Positions 50,409 through 60,377 of a DNA stretch of 64,000 nucleotides are shown here, one piece after another. The DNA lies in assembly GCA_043783625.1 (NCBI GenBank), contig JAYVZE010000179.1:4535-68534 (forward strand), in the 5' to 3' direction. How positions within the stretch are numbered: the stretch's first letter is position 1; each line of letters starts with the position of its first letter. The notes beneath the pieces are model-generated. The model saw only the letters and a list, made by a program, of their open reading frames with translations. It did no database searches and was not told the DNA's origin. A program made the position numbers and the translations under genes. This DNA is from JAFDVL01 sp043783625 (GTDB taxonomy: Bacteria; Acidobacteriota; Blastocatellia; RBC074).

Positions 50409-50900
50409 TTATTTTCCTCGTAGCGAAACGAACTGCATTTGCAAATCACGCAGTAGCGTTGAGAAAAATTCTTCTTCCTGTGGATTCAGATTCCCCTGCG
50501 TTTTTTCACTCAAAATCATGAGCAACCCGATGCCTTGTTGCGCGGCAGGCAAATTGACTTCGGCTTTGCCCGTCGCGGGATGCTCCATTAATCCCAGATG
50601 AATGAACGCCAGCGAAGTTGCCAGGCTGTAAATCAGCTCCATAAATGGGGTCATTTCCGGTTCTTCGCCGTCATCCGCGAAATCTGCGACAGGTTCCATG
50701 ACTGGCTCCGGCGCAAGCTGGGCAGCGGAACTGGTCGAGAAAATTTCTTCCTGACGAATAGGCGCAGGTTCTGCCACAGGTGGCGGAGTTGCTGCGACTG
50801 GTTCCGGTTCGGGTTCTGGCAGGTTGTCGCGCATTGATCCATCTGGATTAAACAGGCGGCGGTCAGTGACTTTTAATTCAATATCTTGTTCTTGAGACAT
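50409..50900 (-). CDS. DUF1844 domain protein
   Basis: This 163-residue protein begins MSQEQDIELKVTDRRLFNPDG, a Pro/Glu/Ala-rich linker follows (residues 28-75), and the C-terminal DUF1844 domain has FMELIYSLATSLAFIHLGLMEHPATGK and LLMILSEKTQGNLNPQEEEFFSTLLRDLQ. The family is common in Acidobacteriota, Planctomycetes and Deltaproteobacteria and has no known function. It is divergent from tsaD. Confidence 0.88.
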   Translation of the reverse strand: MSQEQDIELKVTDRRLFNPDGSMRDNLPEPEPEPVAATPPPVAEPAPIRQEEIFSTSSAAQLAPEPVMEPVADFADDGEEPEMTPFMELIYSLATSLAFIHLGLMEHPATGKAEVNLPAAQQGIGLLMILSEKTQGNLNPQEEEFFSTLLRDLQMQFVSLRGK

Positions 50901-51013
50901 AACGAGGGTAAATTGCTCCTTGGTTTTGGGTGAAAATCAAAGAAGTATCTTACCACAATTGCGCAGAGATTTTGCGTCCACCAAAGCCGAAGATTCGTTA
51001 GTTGGTCTTGCTT

Positions 51014-52087
51014 ATGCTCATTCTTGGCATCGAAACTTCGTGTGATGAAACGGCGGCGGCTGTCATTGAAAACGGTAATCTCGTCAAATCGAATGTAATT
51101 CATTCGCAAATTTCTACGCATCAAAAATTCGGCGGCGTCGTTCCCGAAGTGGCTTCGCGCGAACATCTCGACAAAATCAGTTCGGTCGTTAATGAAGCTC
51201 TCACGCGGGCGGCACTGACTCCGCAGAACATTGACGGTATCGCAGTCACACAGGGGCCGGGGTTGATTGGTTCGTTGTTGGTCGGGATCAATTACGCGAA
51301 GGGAATGGCGTTCGCTACGAAAAAGCCAATCGTCGGAATCAATCACATCGAAGGGCATGTTTATTCGACGGCGTTTGAATTTCCGGCACCGGAATATCCG
51401 GCTCTGGCGTTGGTCGTTTCCGGCGGACATACGAATATATTTTTGATTCCTGAGCCGGAGAAATACAAATTAGTTGGCAGGACGCGCGACGATGCGGCGG
51501 GCGAGGCTTTTGATAAAGTTTCGAAATTGCTGGGACTCGGTTATCCGGGCGGCCCTGTCGTAGATCGTCTGGCGAAACTTGGCAACAAACGCGCCATTAA
51601 TTTTCCCGTGGCAGAAATTAAGGAACAGAAATTCGATCTTTCGTTCAGCGGATTGAAAACGGCGGTGCTGCGATATGTGAAGGAAAATAATGTTCAGAGT
51701 TCAAGCTTCAGCTTGCCTCCTGCGCAGGAGATTCTTGATATTTGTGCGAGCTTTCAATACGCCGTCGTACGCGCACTGATCCGCAGCCTGCGCCGCGCTG
51801 CGCAGGAACATCCGGTGAAGACTCTGATTTTAGCAGGCGGTGTCGCGTGCAATTCAGAACTCCGCGTAGCCTTTCAGCAGCTCGCCGATGAACTAAAAAT
51901 CCCCGCGCATATTCCTTCGCCAGTTTACACGTCGGATAACGCCGCGATGATCGCGGCGGCGGGCTATCCAAAATTGCTGCGCGGAGAAAATGCAGGATGG
52001 GAAATGAGCGCGGATGTGACTTTGCGATTGCCGAATGTTGATGTTGAGGTTTTGGAGCCGGGGAAGAAGAAGCGGTATCGGTGGTAG
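51014..52087 (+). CDS. tsaD: tRNA N6-threonylcarbamoyladenosine transferase TsaD
   Basis: TsaD adds the threonylcarbamoyl group to A37 of tRNAs that read ANN codons, as part of the TsaBCDE system. The 357-residue protein has LGIETSCDETAAAV near its start, GGVVPEVASREHLDKI, NHIEGHVYS with the metal His pair, LVVSGGHTNIF, GEAFDKVSKLLGLGYPGGP and LAGGVACNSELR, and ends with the usual Asp metal ligand in YTSDNAAMIAAAG. ATG 51014 is preferred over an upstream TTG. Confidence 0.95.
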   Translation: MLILGIETSCDETAAAVIENGNLVKSNVIHSQISTHQKFGGVVPEVASREHLDKISSVVNEALTRAALTPQNIDGIAVTQGPGLIGSLLVGINYAKGMAFATKKPIVGINHIEGHVYSTAFEFPAPEYPALALVVSGGHTNIFLIPEPEKYKLVGRTRDDAAGEAFDKVSKLLGLGYPGGPVVDRLAKLGNKRAINFPVAEIKEQKFDLSFSGLKTAVLRYVKENNVQSSSFSLPPAQEILDICASFQYAVVRALIRSLRRAAQEHPVKTLILAGGVACNSELRVAFQQLADELKIPAHIPSPVYTSDNAAMIAAAGYPKLLRGENAGWEMSADVTLRLPNVDVEVLEPGKKKRYRW

Positions 52088-52089
52088 GA

Positions 52090-52275
52090 TGTATTTTTTC
52101 TATTAGCCCAGCCCATTTATGGCTGGGGAAAAGTTGTAGAAAGCACCATCAGCCCGATTTATCGGGCTTCTCTGGTGCTTTAGCTGAAGCTGATTGCAAG
52201 CCCGGTGAACCGGGCTAAGAGAACTATTTCGCATCTGACCCAGCCGTAAACGGGCTGGGCTAATAGAAAAAATGA
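52090..52275. repeat. Nested inverted repeats after tsaD
   Basis: TCTATTAGCCCAGCCCATTTATGG faces CCGTAAACGGGCTGGGCTAATAGA near the outside; AGCACCATCAGCCCG faces CGGGCTTCTCTGGTGCTTTAGC inside; AGCCCGGTGAACCGGGCTAAG follows. It is an ordered multi-layer palindrome in the non-coding gap before the gene at 52309. Confidence 0.65.
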
Positions 52276-52308
52276 CGCATCTATTTCTCATCAATTCAGG
52301 AATAAGCA

Positions 52309-52785
52309 ATGTCAAAGAAGAAAAATAAATTAGCTACGCCAGCATCCCCTGAAGACGAAAAAGTCTTTGCAAATATTGAGGAATATGGCTGCCATGTTGT
52401 GAACATACTCGAAGGTAGAAATAATCCTCCGTTCGCTTTTTCGATTGGGCTTTATCATCGTTTTCAGCATCCCGAAATATTGATCGTTGGTCTAAAGCCT
52501 GACTTGATGCACAGCATGATTAATTGGATGCGAGACGAAATTTCCGAAGGGAAAAGATTCGAACCTGAGCAAATGTAGGAAGGTTTTCTCGAAGGTTTCG
52601 AGGTGACTTTTAGGAAAGTTGTGGTCACGCATTATCAGGACTATCTTGGATATGCGAACTGGTTTTATCAGAGCTACGATTACCCCGTACTTCAATGTAT
52701 TTATCCGACTACCAAAGGATATTTTCCATGGGACAAAAAATATCCGAAAGACTTGATTGATTGGCAGAGATTTTTGAATAAGTGA
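52309..52785 (+). pseudogene. DUF4262 protein with an in-frame TAG
   Basis: MSKKKNKLATPAS opens the frame, and CHVVNILEGRNNPPFAFSIGLY and LMHSMINWMRDEISEGKRF show a DUF4262 domain. A TAG at 52576-52578 interrupts after EPEQM, and the same frame continues EGFLEGFEVTFRKVVV to FPWDKKYPKDLIDWQRFLNK and a TGA. One nonsense change broke a gene of about 158 residues. The function of the family is unknown. Confidence 0.75.
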
Positions 52786-52799
52786 AGTGCCAATAATTT

Positions 52800-53005
52800 G
52801 AAAAATTGTCGCCAACGGCGACCAACAAGATAGCCTATGGTGCAGGCGTTGCGCCGAAACCATAGGTTCGTGATGACGATTGAACCCGTCGCTGAAGGCG
52901 ACGAACAGTGAATGGTGTACGTCGCCTTCAGCGGCGGAAAATGTGGCTGGCGTACCCGGCGATTCTCGCCGGGCTATAATGTTGGTCGCCGTTGGCGACA
53001 GAAAC
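52800..53005. repeat. Nested inverted repeats before the SDR gene
   Basis: ATTGTCGCCAACGGCGACCAAC faces GTTGGTCGCCGTTGGCGACAGA on the outside. CCTATGGTG with GCGCCGAAACCATAGG and GTCGCTGAAGGCGACG with CGTCGCCTTCAGCGGCG lie inside. It is an ordered palindrome like the one at 52090-52275. Confidence 0.65.
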
Positions 53006-53076
53006 ACCGATTCGTTAATGTGGGAACATAATGCAAAAACGCAAACTGGAAAGTTTGCGCTACAAAGGAAAAACTA

Positions 53077-53871
53077 ATGCAATTACCTGATGGATCAAAC
53101 AAAAATATTCTCGAATTATTCAAACTCGATGGACGCAAAGCCCTGATTACAGGCGGTGCGAAGGGCTTAGGGCGGGTGATGGCGCAGGCTTTTTCGGAAG
53201 CTGGAGCCGAAGTCGCCATTGCCAGCCGGAATCTTGCGGATTGCGAAAAGGCGGCGGCGGAAATTTCGGCTTCGACGGGAAATAAAGTTTTTGCGGCGGC
53301 GTTGGACGCTACCAGTGAAGCCGATGTCATCAAGCTCAAGGAAAATCTGGATAAGCATTTTGGCGCGATTGACATTCTTATCAACAATGCCGGAATCAAT
53401 ATTCGCGGCAACATTCAGGATTTATCGAAGGAAGATTTTGAGTCCGTGATGGCGACAAATGTGACGGGGCCGTTTTTGGTTTCCAGAGCGTTCGGCCCTG
53501 CAATGTGCGAACGCGGATGGGGACGCGTCATCAATCTCGGTTCGATTATGTCGGTAATTTCGATGGCGGGGCGGACGCCGTACGCTTCCTCGAAAGCGGC
53601 AGTATTGGGTTTCACACGGACGCTGGCTTTGGAATGGGCGGCGAACGGCGTGACAGTCAACGCGATTTGTCCGGGGCCTTTTGCGACGGAAATGAATTTG
53701 CCGTTGCTGAATGATCCTGAAAAATACCAGGCATTTCTCAAAAGTATTCCCGTCGGACGCTGGGGGCATCTGCACGAAATTGCGGGGCCGGCTTTGTTTT
53801 TGGCATCGGATGCGGCGGGATTCGTGACGGGAAGTTCGCTGTTGGTGGATGGCGGATGGACGGCGTGGTAA
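53077..53871 (+). CDS. SDR-family oxidoreductase
   Basis: This 264-residue Rossmann enzyme has the NAD(P) motif GGAKGLGRVMAQAF near residue 28, NNAG in INNAGINIRG, the catalytic Ser in NLGSIMSV and YxxxK in YASSKAAVLG. The typical ending VTGSSLLVDGGWTAW is present. It resembles gluconate 5-dehydrogenase or 2-deoxy-D-gluconate 3-dehydrogenase. The substrate is unknown. Confidence 0.9.
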   Translation: MQLPDGSNKNILELFKLDGRKALITGGAKGLGRVMAQAFSEAGAEVAIASRNLADCEKAAAEISASTGNKVFAAALDATSEADVIKLKENLDKHFGAIDILINNAGINIRGNIQDLSKEDFESVMATNVTGPFLVSRAFGPAMCERGWGRVINLGSIMSVISMAGRTPYASSKAAVLGFTRTLALEWAANGVTVNAICPGPFATEMNLPLLNDPEKYQAFLKSIPVGRWGHLHEIAGPALFLASDAAGFVTGSSLLVDGGWTAW

Positions 53872-53879
53872 AAGGTTTT

Positions 53880-53955
53880 TCGTGGTCGGTGGTCAGTGAT
53901 CGGGGGTCGGTAGCAGGCATCTCTGCCGACCCCCGACCACTGACCACCGACCACC
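53880..53955. repeat. GGTCGGTGGTCAG-word hairpin
   Basis: GTGGTCGGTGGTCAGTGATC and GGGGGTCGG face CCGACCCCC and GACCACTGACCACCGACCACC around a short loop. It is an almost perfect stem of repeated words behind the SDR gene and may act as its terminator. Confidence 0.75.
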
Positions 53956-54089
53956 ATTAATAAATGCCGCTTGAATCCTCAGTGGCGCGTTGTTACTATA
54001 CGAATGTCTTCGTACGATGAGTGCGATTTCCCCCTGCTCGTTTCCAGTTTTCAAGGCTCGAAAAGCCTTTCACCAATGAAGGAGTAATA

Positions 54090-55769
54090 GTGAAAAATAA
54101 CTGGCTAAGATTTTTACTGATCGGTGTAGTTCTGGTGATGGTTGCCAGTGGTGCGGCTCTACGTCCAACTTCTGCCGTGCAAAAGACGGATGAGGATCGT
54201 GCGTCTGAACAAAAGCTGATGACGCAATTCGTCGAAGCGCAGGAAATTATTCGTGAGAAATATCTCGAAGAAATAGATTATGAAATCCTGACGAAAACGG
54301 GAATTCTGGGAATGTTGCGAACGCTTGATCCGCACTCTTCTTACTACGATAAAAAATCTTTTGATGATTTGCGCAACGATCAACGAAGCCAGTATTTCGG
54401 GATCGGCTCCGTGATTGGCATGCGCGATGGAAAAGTTTTTATTCAAGAGCCGTTCCGCGATACTCCTTCGACGCGGGCAGGCTTGCGCTACGGCGATCAG
54501 ATTGTTGGCATTGATGGACAGAACACCGAAACGTGGGATTCCAATCAGGTCACGAAAAAATTGCGCGGAGAGCAGGGCACGAAAGTGAATGTTTCCGTTC
54601 GTCGCCCAGGCGTCGCGGAACCTGTGACCGTCACGATTGAACGCGATGCGATTGCACAGCTTTCCATTACCGGAACATATCTGGCGCGTCCCGGCATCGG
54701 CTACATCAATATGCCGCGCGGTTTTCATTCGACGACGAATGACGAATTGACGGCGGCGATTGCGAATTTGAAAGAGCAGGGCGCGACTTCGATGATTCTT
54801 GATTTACGCGATGATCCGGGTGGATTTCTGGATCAGGCGATCAAGGTTTCCGATAAATTTTTACAGCGCGGACAAACGGTTTTGTCAGTTCGTTATCGGG
54901 AAGGGAAATTTCAGGATCGTGAATTACAAGCGGAATCTGGTTCGCCGGAATCATTTCCTCTCGTTCTTCTCATCAATAAAAATTCGGCTTCGGCTTCAGA
55001 AATTGTGGCAGGAGCCATTCAGGATCACGACCGTGGTTTGATTGTTGGCGAAAATAGTTTCGGAAAAGGCTTGGTGCAAACCATCATCCCGCTCAATGGT
55101 GGAGCCGGATTGACGTTGACGACGGCGCGTTATTACACGCCCAGCGGTCGGTTGATTCAGCGCGATTATTCGAGCAGTTCGATGTACGATTATTTTACGC
55201 ATCGTTCCGGCGCAGAGGCTACGGACGAAGCGAAGAAAAATGCGAAGCAGTGGATGACAGATTTACGCCGTCCGGTGTTTGGCGGTGGCGGCATTAATCC
55301 TGATGTAAAAGTCAAAGATACGCGCATTGAAAATATTCAGGACATCACGAATCAAACGCAGATCGTTTTGTTAAGTCCGATTTTCCTTTTCACTCGTGAA
55401 TTGGTGGGCGGACAGGTTCCAGTGGCGAAAGATTTTAAATTGAATGGCCCGCCGAATTTCGATCACGCTCTGAAGTCTAATGAATTTGTGATTACGGATG
55501 AAATTGCGAAAAATTTTCGTGAAGCAATTAATTCGTTTTTAGGGAAGCATCCAGAAATTACGATGACTCCGGCACAGATAGATGAGCATTTTGCCTGGGC
55601 TAAAAATCGGGTGCGATATGAAGTTTTGCTGGCGGCTTATGGCAGCGATAAGGCGCAGCAGGCAATGATTGAAACGGATGCGCAGATGCAGAAAGCGATC
55701 AGCGAATTACCGAATGCCGCCGCGTTAGCGGATCGCGCGCGCCGTAATCGCAGCGTTTCCAAAAAATAA
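54090..55769 (+). CDS. S41-family C-terminal processing peptidase
   Basis: This 559-residue protease starts with a signal-anchor (WLRFLLIGVVLVMVASGAAL). A PDZ domain (GMRDGKVFIQEPFRDTPSTRAGLRYGDQIVGIDG) precedes the protease core, where NKNSASASEIVAGAIQDHDRGLIVGENSFGKGLVQ carries the Ser and, in FGKG, the Lys of the catalytic dyad. A C-terminal helical region follows. It probably works in the periplasm on protein C-termini. I choose GTG 54090, with AAGGAG 5 bases upstream. Confidence 0.92.
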   Translation: MKNNWLRFLLIGVVLVMVASGAALRPTSAVQKTDEDRASEQKLMTQFVEAQEIIREKYLEEIDYEILTKTGILGMLRTLDPHSSYYDKKSFDDLRNDQRSQYFGIGSVIGMRDGKVFIQEPFRDTPSTRAGLRYGDQIVGIDGQNTETWDSNQVTKKLRGEQGTKVNVSVRRPGVAEPVTVTIERDAIAQLSITGTYLARPGIGYINMPRGFHSTTNDELTAAIANLKEQGATSMILDLRDDPGGFLDQAIKVSDKFLQRGQTVLSVRYREGKFQDRELQAESGSPESFPLVLLINKNSASASEIVAGAIQDHDRGLIVGENSFGKGLVQTIIPLNGGAGLTLTTARYYTPSGRLIQRDYSSSSMYDYFTHRSGAEATDEAKKNAKQWMTDLRRPVFGGGGINPDVKVKDTRIENIQDITNQTQIVLLSPIFLFTRELVGGQVPVAKDFKLNGPPNFDHALKSNEFVITDEIAKNFREAINSFLGKHPEITMTPAQIDEHFAWAKNRVRYEVLLAAYGSDKAQQAMIETDAQMQKAISELPNAAALADRARRNRSVSKK

Positions 55770-55838
55770 TCCTGCGTAAAAATTTAAGCAGATTTGAGGG
55801 CGGTTGTGTGAAGCATCCGCCCTTTTTATAGATGTAAA

Positions 55839-57557
55839 ATGCCCCTACTATCTCGCCGGAAAATTCTTCCTGTTTTATTTCTCTTGCTTACCCTGATCGG
55901 CATCTGGATATTTTTTCATCGTCTCTCAAGCGTTGCGATGGACACATACATCCCGGATTCTGCGTTAGGATTTTTAGTTGTTAACGATGTTCCGCAGGTC
56001 ATCAATAAATTGACTGCAACGCAAGGCTGGCAGGATTTAGCTCCGGCGTATGGATTGGATGGAAAATTTGCATACACCGGATGGTTAGCGACGCTGGGGC
56101 GATGGACAGGCATCGGAACTGCTGAAAGCTTACTTTTTTTCAGAGGTCAGTTCGCGCTGGTCATCACGGGGATTGAACTGCGCGGCGATGAAGTCAAACC
56201 GCGCTGGGCATTAGTCGCAGAAACGCACGGCAGCGAAGCGGCAATAAAATCGCTAATTTCCGAACGCGTCGCGCAACTGGCGACCCGCGCTTACAAAAAT
56301 CCAGTGCAAGAATCCAGCGAATACGCAGGCGTGCCGATCACTATTTTTCGCGCTGGCACTCAAAGCCTGCTCACCGCGAATATCAAATCCGAATGGATTC
56401 TTGCCAACGATCCCGAAGCTTTACGCGCCTGTATTGACACGCGAATGGGACGCGCTCCCGCTGTCAGCTCCAATGCCCTATTGCCTGCGGCGCGTCAGGC
56501 GGTGGATAAGGACGGAGAAGTTTTCGCGTTTGTGAGCCAACAAGGAGCTTCGCGGTTCTCGCAGTTTTTGGCGCATCTCTACGCCGGAAAATTATTGGAA
56601 GCGACGCCGCTCGCTGGATTACTGGAAAGTCTGGTGTCGGATATTTCCAACGGAATGGTGGAGGGAATGGCCTACAGCGCAACGTTCGAGCGCGGCGCTG
56701 TGACCGACCAATATACCGTTTTATGCAAGCCGGATGTAGCGGATGGGTTGAAGGCTGCGATGAAAATTTCCGGTAATAAATCACCGGAGAAAAGTGCTTT
56801 GATAAAACAGGTTCCGGCGGCGATTGAAGGCGTAACGTGGTTCAACTTACAAGACCCCAGCCGGAGCGTTGATAGTGTTGAGAAAATTGTGACGACGCGG
56901 ATCGGGGTCGCACAGAGTTTTCTTTTTCATAAATTTTTCACGACTGCCAAAAAAATATTTTTGGGTTTGGAGCAGGGCGAAAACGGCAGCTCCGCGATTG
57001 GCAGCGAAGTCGTCCGCATGAAATTTGCCGAACGGGAAGATGAACCAGTTTGGTTAGCGAAAATCGTCGAAAAATCTGCTATCGAAAAAATTGCTATGCG
57101 GTTGATTTCTCAGCCGAATAAAGGAATAAAAAGTGAAGAATATAAGGGCTTTGCCTTAAAAATATCCGGTGATAATAAAAAAGCTTTTACCGTGATTGAG
57201 CAATTTCTGGCGTATGGTTCAAGTGGCAGTCTGAAGCAATTTATTGATGAGAAGCAGAAGAATTTAGCCTGGTTGCAGAGTTCGAAATTTACTGCGGTGC
57301 AAGCGCAACTTGAAGAAAGCGAAGGTGCTGTCATGAGCTTTCACTCAGTGACCGATGAATCAATAAAAATGATGGACTCGCTGAAGAAAAAATTGAACGC
57401 GAAGGCGGAGAGCAAGATTGTGAGTTCGGCTGTCAGTGAAAAAATCCCACTGGCTGCCAGCCGTACTATCGTCAATGATGCAGGACTCCAAATTGTTGCT
57501 CGCTCAGCTTTTGGTAACTTTCCTCTGGTCACTTCTTTCGTAGATTCGATTTTCTAG
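55839..57557 (+). CDS. Large membrane-anchored protein of unknown function
   Basis: This 572-residue protein has one N-terminal membrane anchor (ILPVLFLLLTLIGIWIFF) and a large periplasmic or external body of mixed alpha/beta pattern, similar to DUF3352-like proteins (ALGFLVVNDVPQVINKL, then WALVAETHGSEAAIKSLI). Two or more similar repeats are suggested by recurring VxxF-E-G patterns. It lies between the S41 protease and an APC permease on the same strand. The function is unknown. Confidence 0.7.
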   Translation: MPLLSRRKILPVLFLLLTLIGIWIFFHRLSSVAMDTYIPDSALGFLVVNDVPQVINKLTATQGWQDLAPAYGLDGKFAYTGWLATLGRWTGIGTAESLLFFRGQFALVITGIELRGDEVKPRWALVAETHGSEAAIKSLISERVAQLATRAYKNPVQESSEYAGVPITIFRAGTQSLLTANIKSEWILANDPEALRACIDTRMGRAPAVSSNALLPAARQAVDKDGEVFAFVSQQGASRFSQFLAHLYAGKLLEATPLAGLLESLVSDISNGMVEGMAYSATFERGAVTDQYTVLCKPDVADGLKAAMKISGNKSPEKSALIKQVPAAIEGVTWFNLQDPSRSVDSVEKIVTTRIGVAQSFLFHKFFTTAKKIFLGLEQGENGSSAIGSEVVRMKFAEREDEPVWLAKIVEKSAIEKIAMRLISQPNKGIKSEEYKGFALKISGDNKKAFTVIEQFLAYGSSGSLKQFIDEKQKNLAWLQSSKFTAVQAQLEESEGAVMSFHSVTDESIKMMDSLKKKLNAKAESKIVSSAVSEKIPLAASRTIVNDAGLQIVARSAFGNFPLVTSFVDSIF

Positions 57558-57569
57558 TTTTGAAAGCCC

Positions 57570-58931
57570 ATGGTCAAAAAACAACTCACACTCGTTCCTC
57601 TGATTGGCATTATTTATTTTACTGTCAGCGGCGGAGCGTTTGGGTTGGAAAATATTATCTCAGGTGCGGGGCCGGGTTTTGGCTTACTTTTACTCCTCAT
57701 TACGCCGTTGATGTGGAGCTTGCCGATTGCTTTAGTCACGGCAGAATTGTCGGCGATGATGCCGATTGACGGCGGTTATTATCGCTGGGTTTATTTTGCG
57801 CTGGGACGTTTCTGGGGCTTTCAGGAAGGCTGGTGGACGTGGTTGTTTACCTTCGTAGACATGGCGGTATATCCGGTTTTGTTTTCGACTTCGCTGAAAT
57901 TCTTCTGGCCCGGAATGACTGGTTGGCAGCAATGGCTGGTGAATCTGGCGGTCATTGTCACGGCTTTAATCATTAACTGGCGTGGCTCAAAATCAGTGGG
58001 AAGCACTGCCATCATTGCTTTTGTGATTATCACGGCGGCATTTTTGCTGCTCACGATTTTGGCTGCTACGAAGTTGACACAGACTCCCTGGGTTCCATTC
58101 ACAGGCTCGGGAAAATCTTTATCCGTGACGCTCGGAGCCGGGTTGACGGCTGTGATGTGGAGCTACATGGGATGGGATAATGTCAGCACTTTTGCCGGAG
58201 AAGTGAAAAATCCAAGCCGTACCTTTCCGTTGGCGTTGATGATTTCTGTTTGCTTAGTGACCTTGCTTTATTTTATTCCGATAGTGGTGACGCTTGGCGC
58301 GACGACGAACTGGCAGCAGTGGGACAGTGATAATTTTACTATTTCCACCGTGGCGGGACAGTTGATTTCGCCCTGGCTTGGTTCTGCCATTGCCTTGAGT
58401 GTGATGTTCAGCGTGTGGAGCATGTTTGTCAGCCAATTGCTATACACTTCACGGTTGCCTTTTGCGATGGCGGAGGATGGACTGTTACCGAAAGTAATTA
58501 CGAAAACTACAGCTCAAAATGGAACCCCTTATGTTTCATTGATTCTTTGCGCAGTAATTTATAGTGTCTTCACGATGTTGAGCTTCAAACGCTTGTTAGT
58601 GATTGATGTTTTGATTTATGCGATTGCGTTGATTATAGAATATGTCGCACTGATGAGGCTAAGAAAAACACACCCCGACATGACTCGCCCTTTCAAGATT
58701 TCGGGCGGAGCCTGGGGTATCGGAGCGGCGTTCATTTCGCTCCTGATTTTTGTCGGGGCTTGTGCCGTGTTTTCTATCCTCGGCGAAGAGGATAGCTGGA
58801 AGCAAGTCTTAATAGTGATAGCAATGCTAACCACTGGGCCTGTCGTTTATGCGATACAAGCCCGGTTCAACCCGGCACCCCGTCAATTAAAATGGATTGA
58901 CTTGCTTCACCAGCCAGAGCCGGAAAAATAA
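57570..58931 (+). CDS. APC-family amino acid permease
   Basis: This 453-residue transporter has 12 predicted helices. The APC signature appears in VSGGAFGLENIISGAGPGFGLLLLLITPLM (helix 1) and AELSAMMPIDGGYYRWVYFALGRFWGFQEGWW (helix 2-3). The substrate is probably an amino acid or polyamine. It starts 12 bases after the preceding gene's stop, so the two may share a transcript. Confidence 0.9.
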   Translation: MVKKQLTLVPLIGIIYFTVSGGAFGLENIISGAGPGFGLLLLLITPLMWSLPIALVTAELSAMMPIDGGYYRWVYFALGRFWGFQEGWWTWLFTFVDMAVYPVLFSTSLKFFWPGMTGWQQWLVNLAVIVTALIINWRGSKSVGSTAIIAFVIITAAFLLLTILAATKLTQTPWVPFTGSGKSLSVTLGAGLTAVMWSYMGWDNVSTFAGEVKNPSRTFPLALMISVCLVTLLYFIPIVVTLGATTNWQQWDSDNFTISTVAGQLISPWLGSAIALSVMFSVWSMFVSQLLYTSRLPFAMAEDGLLPKVITKTTAQNGTPYVSLILCAVIYSVFTMLSFKRLLVIDVLIYAIALIIEYVALMRLRKTHPDMTRPFKISGGAWGIGAAFISLLIFVGACAVFSILGEEDSWKQVLIVIAMLTTGPVVYAIQARFNPAPRQLKWIDLLHQPEPEK

Positions 58932-59068
58932 AAAATCAAATTGACTGCCAAGTCCGCTCCGAGTGCAGCCGATGGTAGACACAATTGAGAAAACAAAAGG
59001 TATCACTTACCAACTGCGGAAACTCTGGCTGAAGTCAGCACTCTCAATACCTGTCAATCGCATTTCGT

Positions 59069-59335
59069 TTATTCCCAAAAAAAGCTAATGGTGAACAGGA
59101 CAATACTCCAGAGCCACACTGGTAGAAAAAAGAAGTGCCCTCCCCCATGCGGATGAAACCAGTGCCCAGCCTCAGATATTTTGCGATATGTGACATCAAG
59201 GGCGACCCAAATTGGGGCGGCAATCAGTACTGCCGTAGAATCCCCATGAATAGGAGTATTGAAAAGCCAGCTTACACCATATATCAGCATGACTATTGGA
59301 GAAACCATTAAAAATCCTAGTCTGTTGAATATCAT
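59069..59335 (-). CDS. Small membrane protein of unknown function
   Basis: This 88-residue protein has two predicted helices (LMVSPIVMLIYGVSWLF and HFFFLPVWLWSIVLFTISFFW) joined by a hydrophilic part with HWFHPHGGGHFFF, a His-rich turn that could bind metal. AGAGG lies 7 bases before the ATG. I do not recognise the family. Confidence 0.6.
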   Translation of the reverse strand: MIFNRLGFLMVSPIVMLIYGVSWLFNTPIHGDSTAVLIAAPIWVALDVTYRKISEAGHWFHPHGGGHFFFLPVWLWSIVLFTISFFWE

Positions 59336-59389
59336 CGTATAACCTCTTTGTTGGGCGCAAATTTGCTGTCACTACGGTTTTAGCTTGTG

Positions 59390-59506
59390 TTATTTTGAGT
59401 TATATCCAAAACCATAAGCCATAACCAGCAAGATCAATACAAAGATAATGATCTTTATCAGCAACCTAAAAGAAACGTAAATCCCAGATTCTCTGCTCAA
59501 GCTCAT
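59390..59506 (-). CDS. 38-residue single-helix membrane peptide
   Basis: MSLSRESGIYVSFRLLIKII begins the peptide, followed by the helix IFVLILLVMAYG and tail FGYNSK. GGAGATTAC is a plausible ribosome site. A damaged second copy lies at 60481-60562 with the same start, so it is a duplicated small gene. The function is unknown. Confidence 0.5.
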   Translation of the reverse strand: MSLSRESGIYVSFRLLIKIIIFVLILLVMAYGFGYNSK

Positions 59507-59714
59507 GTAATCTCCGATGGAAGGCTACCAACTTTCTTTTATGATCCTGAATTTGATAACGACATTAAGGAGCAGCCAAGTAGAAATTTTCTTGATCGTC
59601 GATTATTTCTGATCCCTCTTTCTGCGTATTTCATAGTACTATTGAAGAAAATTAAGTCACTGACGGACACCGTTCCGTTGGAATAACTATTGGGCATATT
59701 TTCAAGCAGTTAAA

Positions 59715-60377
59715 TTATTGCGTAGTTTTATTTAACCGTTTTTGCTCATCTACTAAAAATTGCGGTGTGTATTTCCACCATAATTTTTTTTCTACCGCTA
59801 CAGAAATACCATTTGGACACATTAACCCGTAAGTTCCTTCCATGGTTCGTACCTTAGCTCGGACATAATTATTGTCCCATTCATGTTCAAGAATTAAAGC
59901 ACTTCCGTAAGGAACATAGCATTTAGACATTTGATTAAATACTGTATCTCGGTTTTGAGCACCTCCATCCTCCAAAATTGTAACTGTTGTACTCACTCCC
60001 ATAGGATTGTTAATAGGCGTTCGTACACAGTTAGGTAATTCGCAATCACCTACGATGCTTACTGGAGAATTGACTCCTGTTATGGATGGTTTCGGAATGA
60101 GATACTTTGGGGTTGGCGTCCCAAAAGCTGTCTGAGGGGTACCCCACTGAGGACTAGAGGTTGGGCTTGGCCATGCTCCTCGCTCAAGTGCGCCGCCAAT
60201 GTGAGGGGCAGTGGGGCTTGGGCTAGGCGACGGGTTGCTTTTAGAAAGTTCTTCGCTGATACTTTGCTTCAAATTCTTTTCAATGCTAGATCTAGAGCCT
60301 AGCTGTATTACATACTTAACACCTAATACTATTACTAGCAAAATTAAGACAGACAGAAATGGTTGAAGTTTTTTCAT
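59715..60377 (-). CDS. Membrane-anchored protein with PSPSP linker
   Basis: This 220-residue protein has one N-terminal anchor (PFLSVLILLVIVLGVKYVI), then a Ser-Pro-rich linker (SNPSPSPSPT), a Pro-rich spacer and an external domain containing CELPNCVRTPIN and KCYVPYG. The pattern YGSALILEHEWDNNYVRAKVRTMEGTYG suggests an SH3-like beta barrel. It is flanked by the duplicated small peptide genes. Confidence 0.65.
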   Translation of the reverse strand: MKKLQPFLSVLILLVIVLGVKYVIQLGSRSSIEKNLKQSISEELSKSNPSPSPSPTAPHIGGALERGAWPSPTSSPQWGTPQTAFGTPTPKYLIPKPSITGVNSPVSIVGDCELPNCVRTPINNPMGVSTTVTILEDGGAQNRDTVFNQMSKCYVPYGSALILEHEWDNNYVRAKVRTMEGTYGLMCPNGISVAVEKKLWWKYTPQFLVDEQKRLNKTTQ

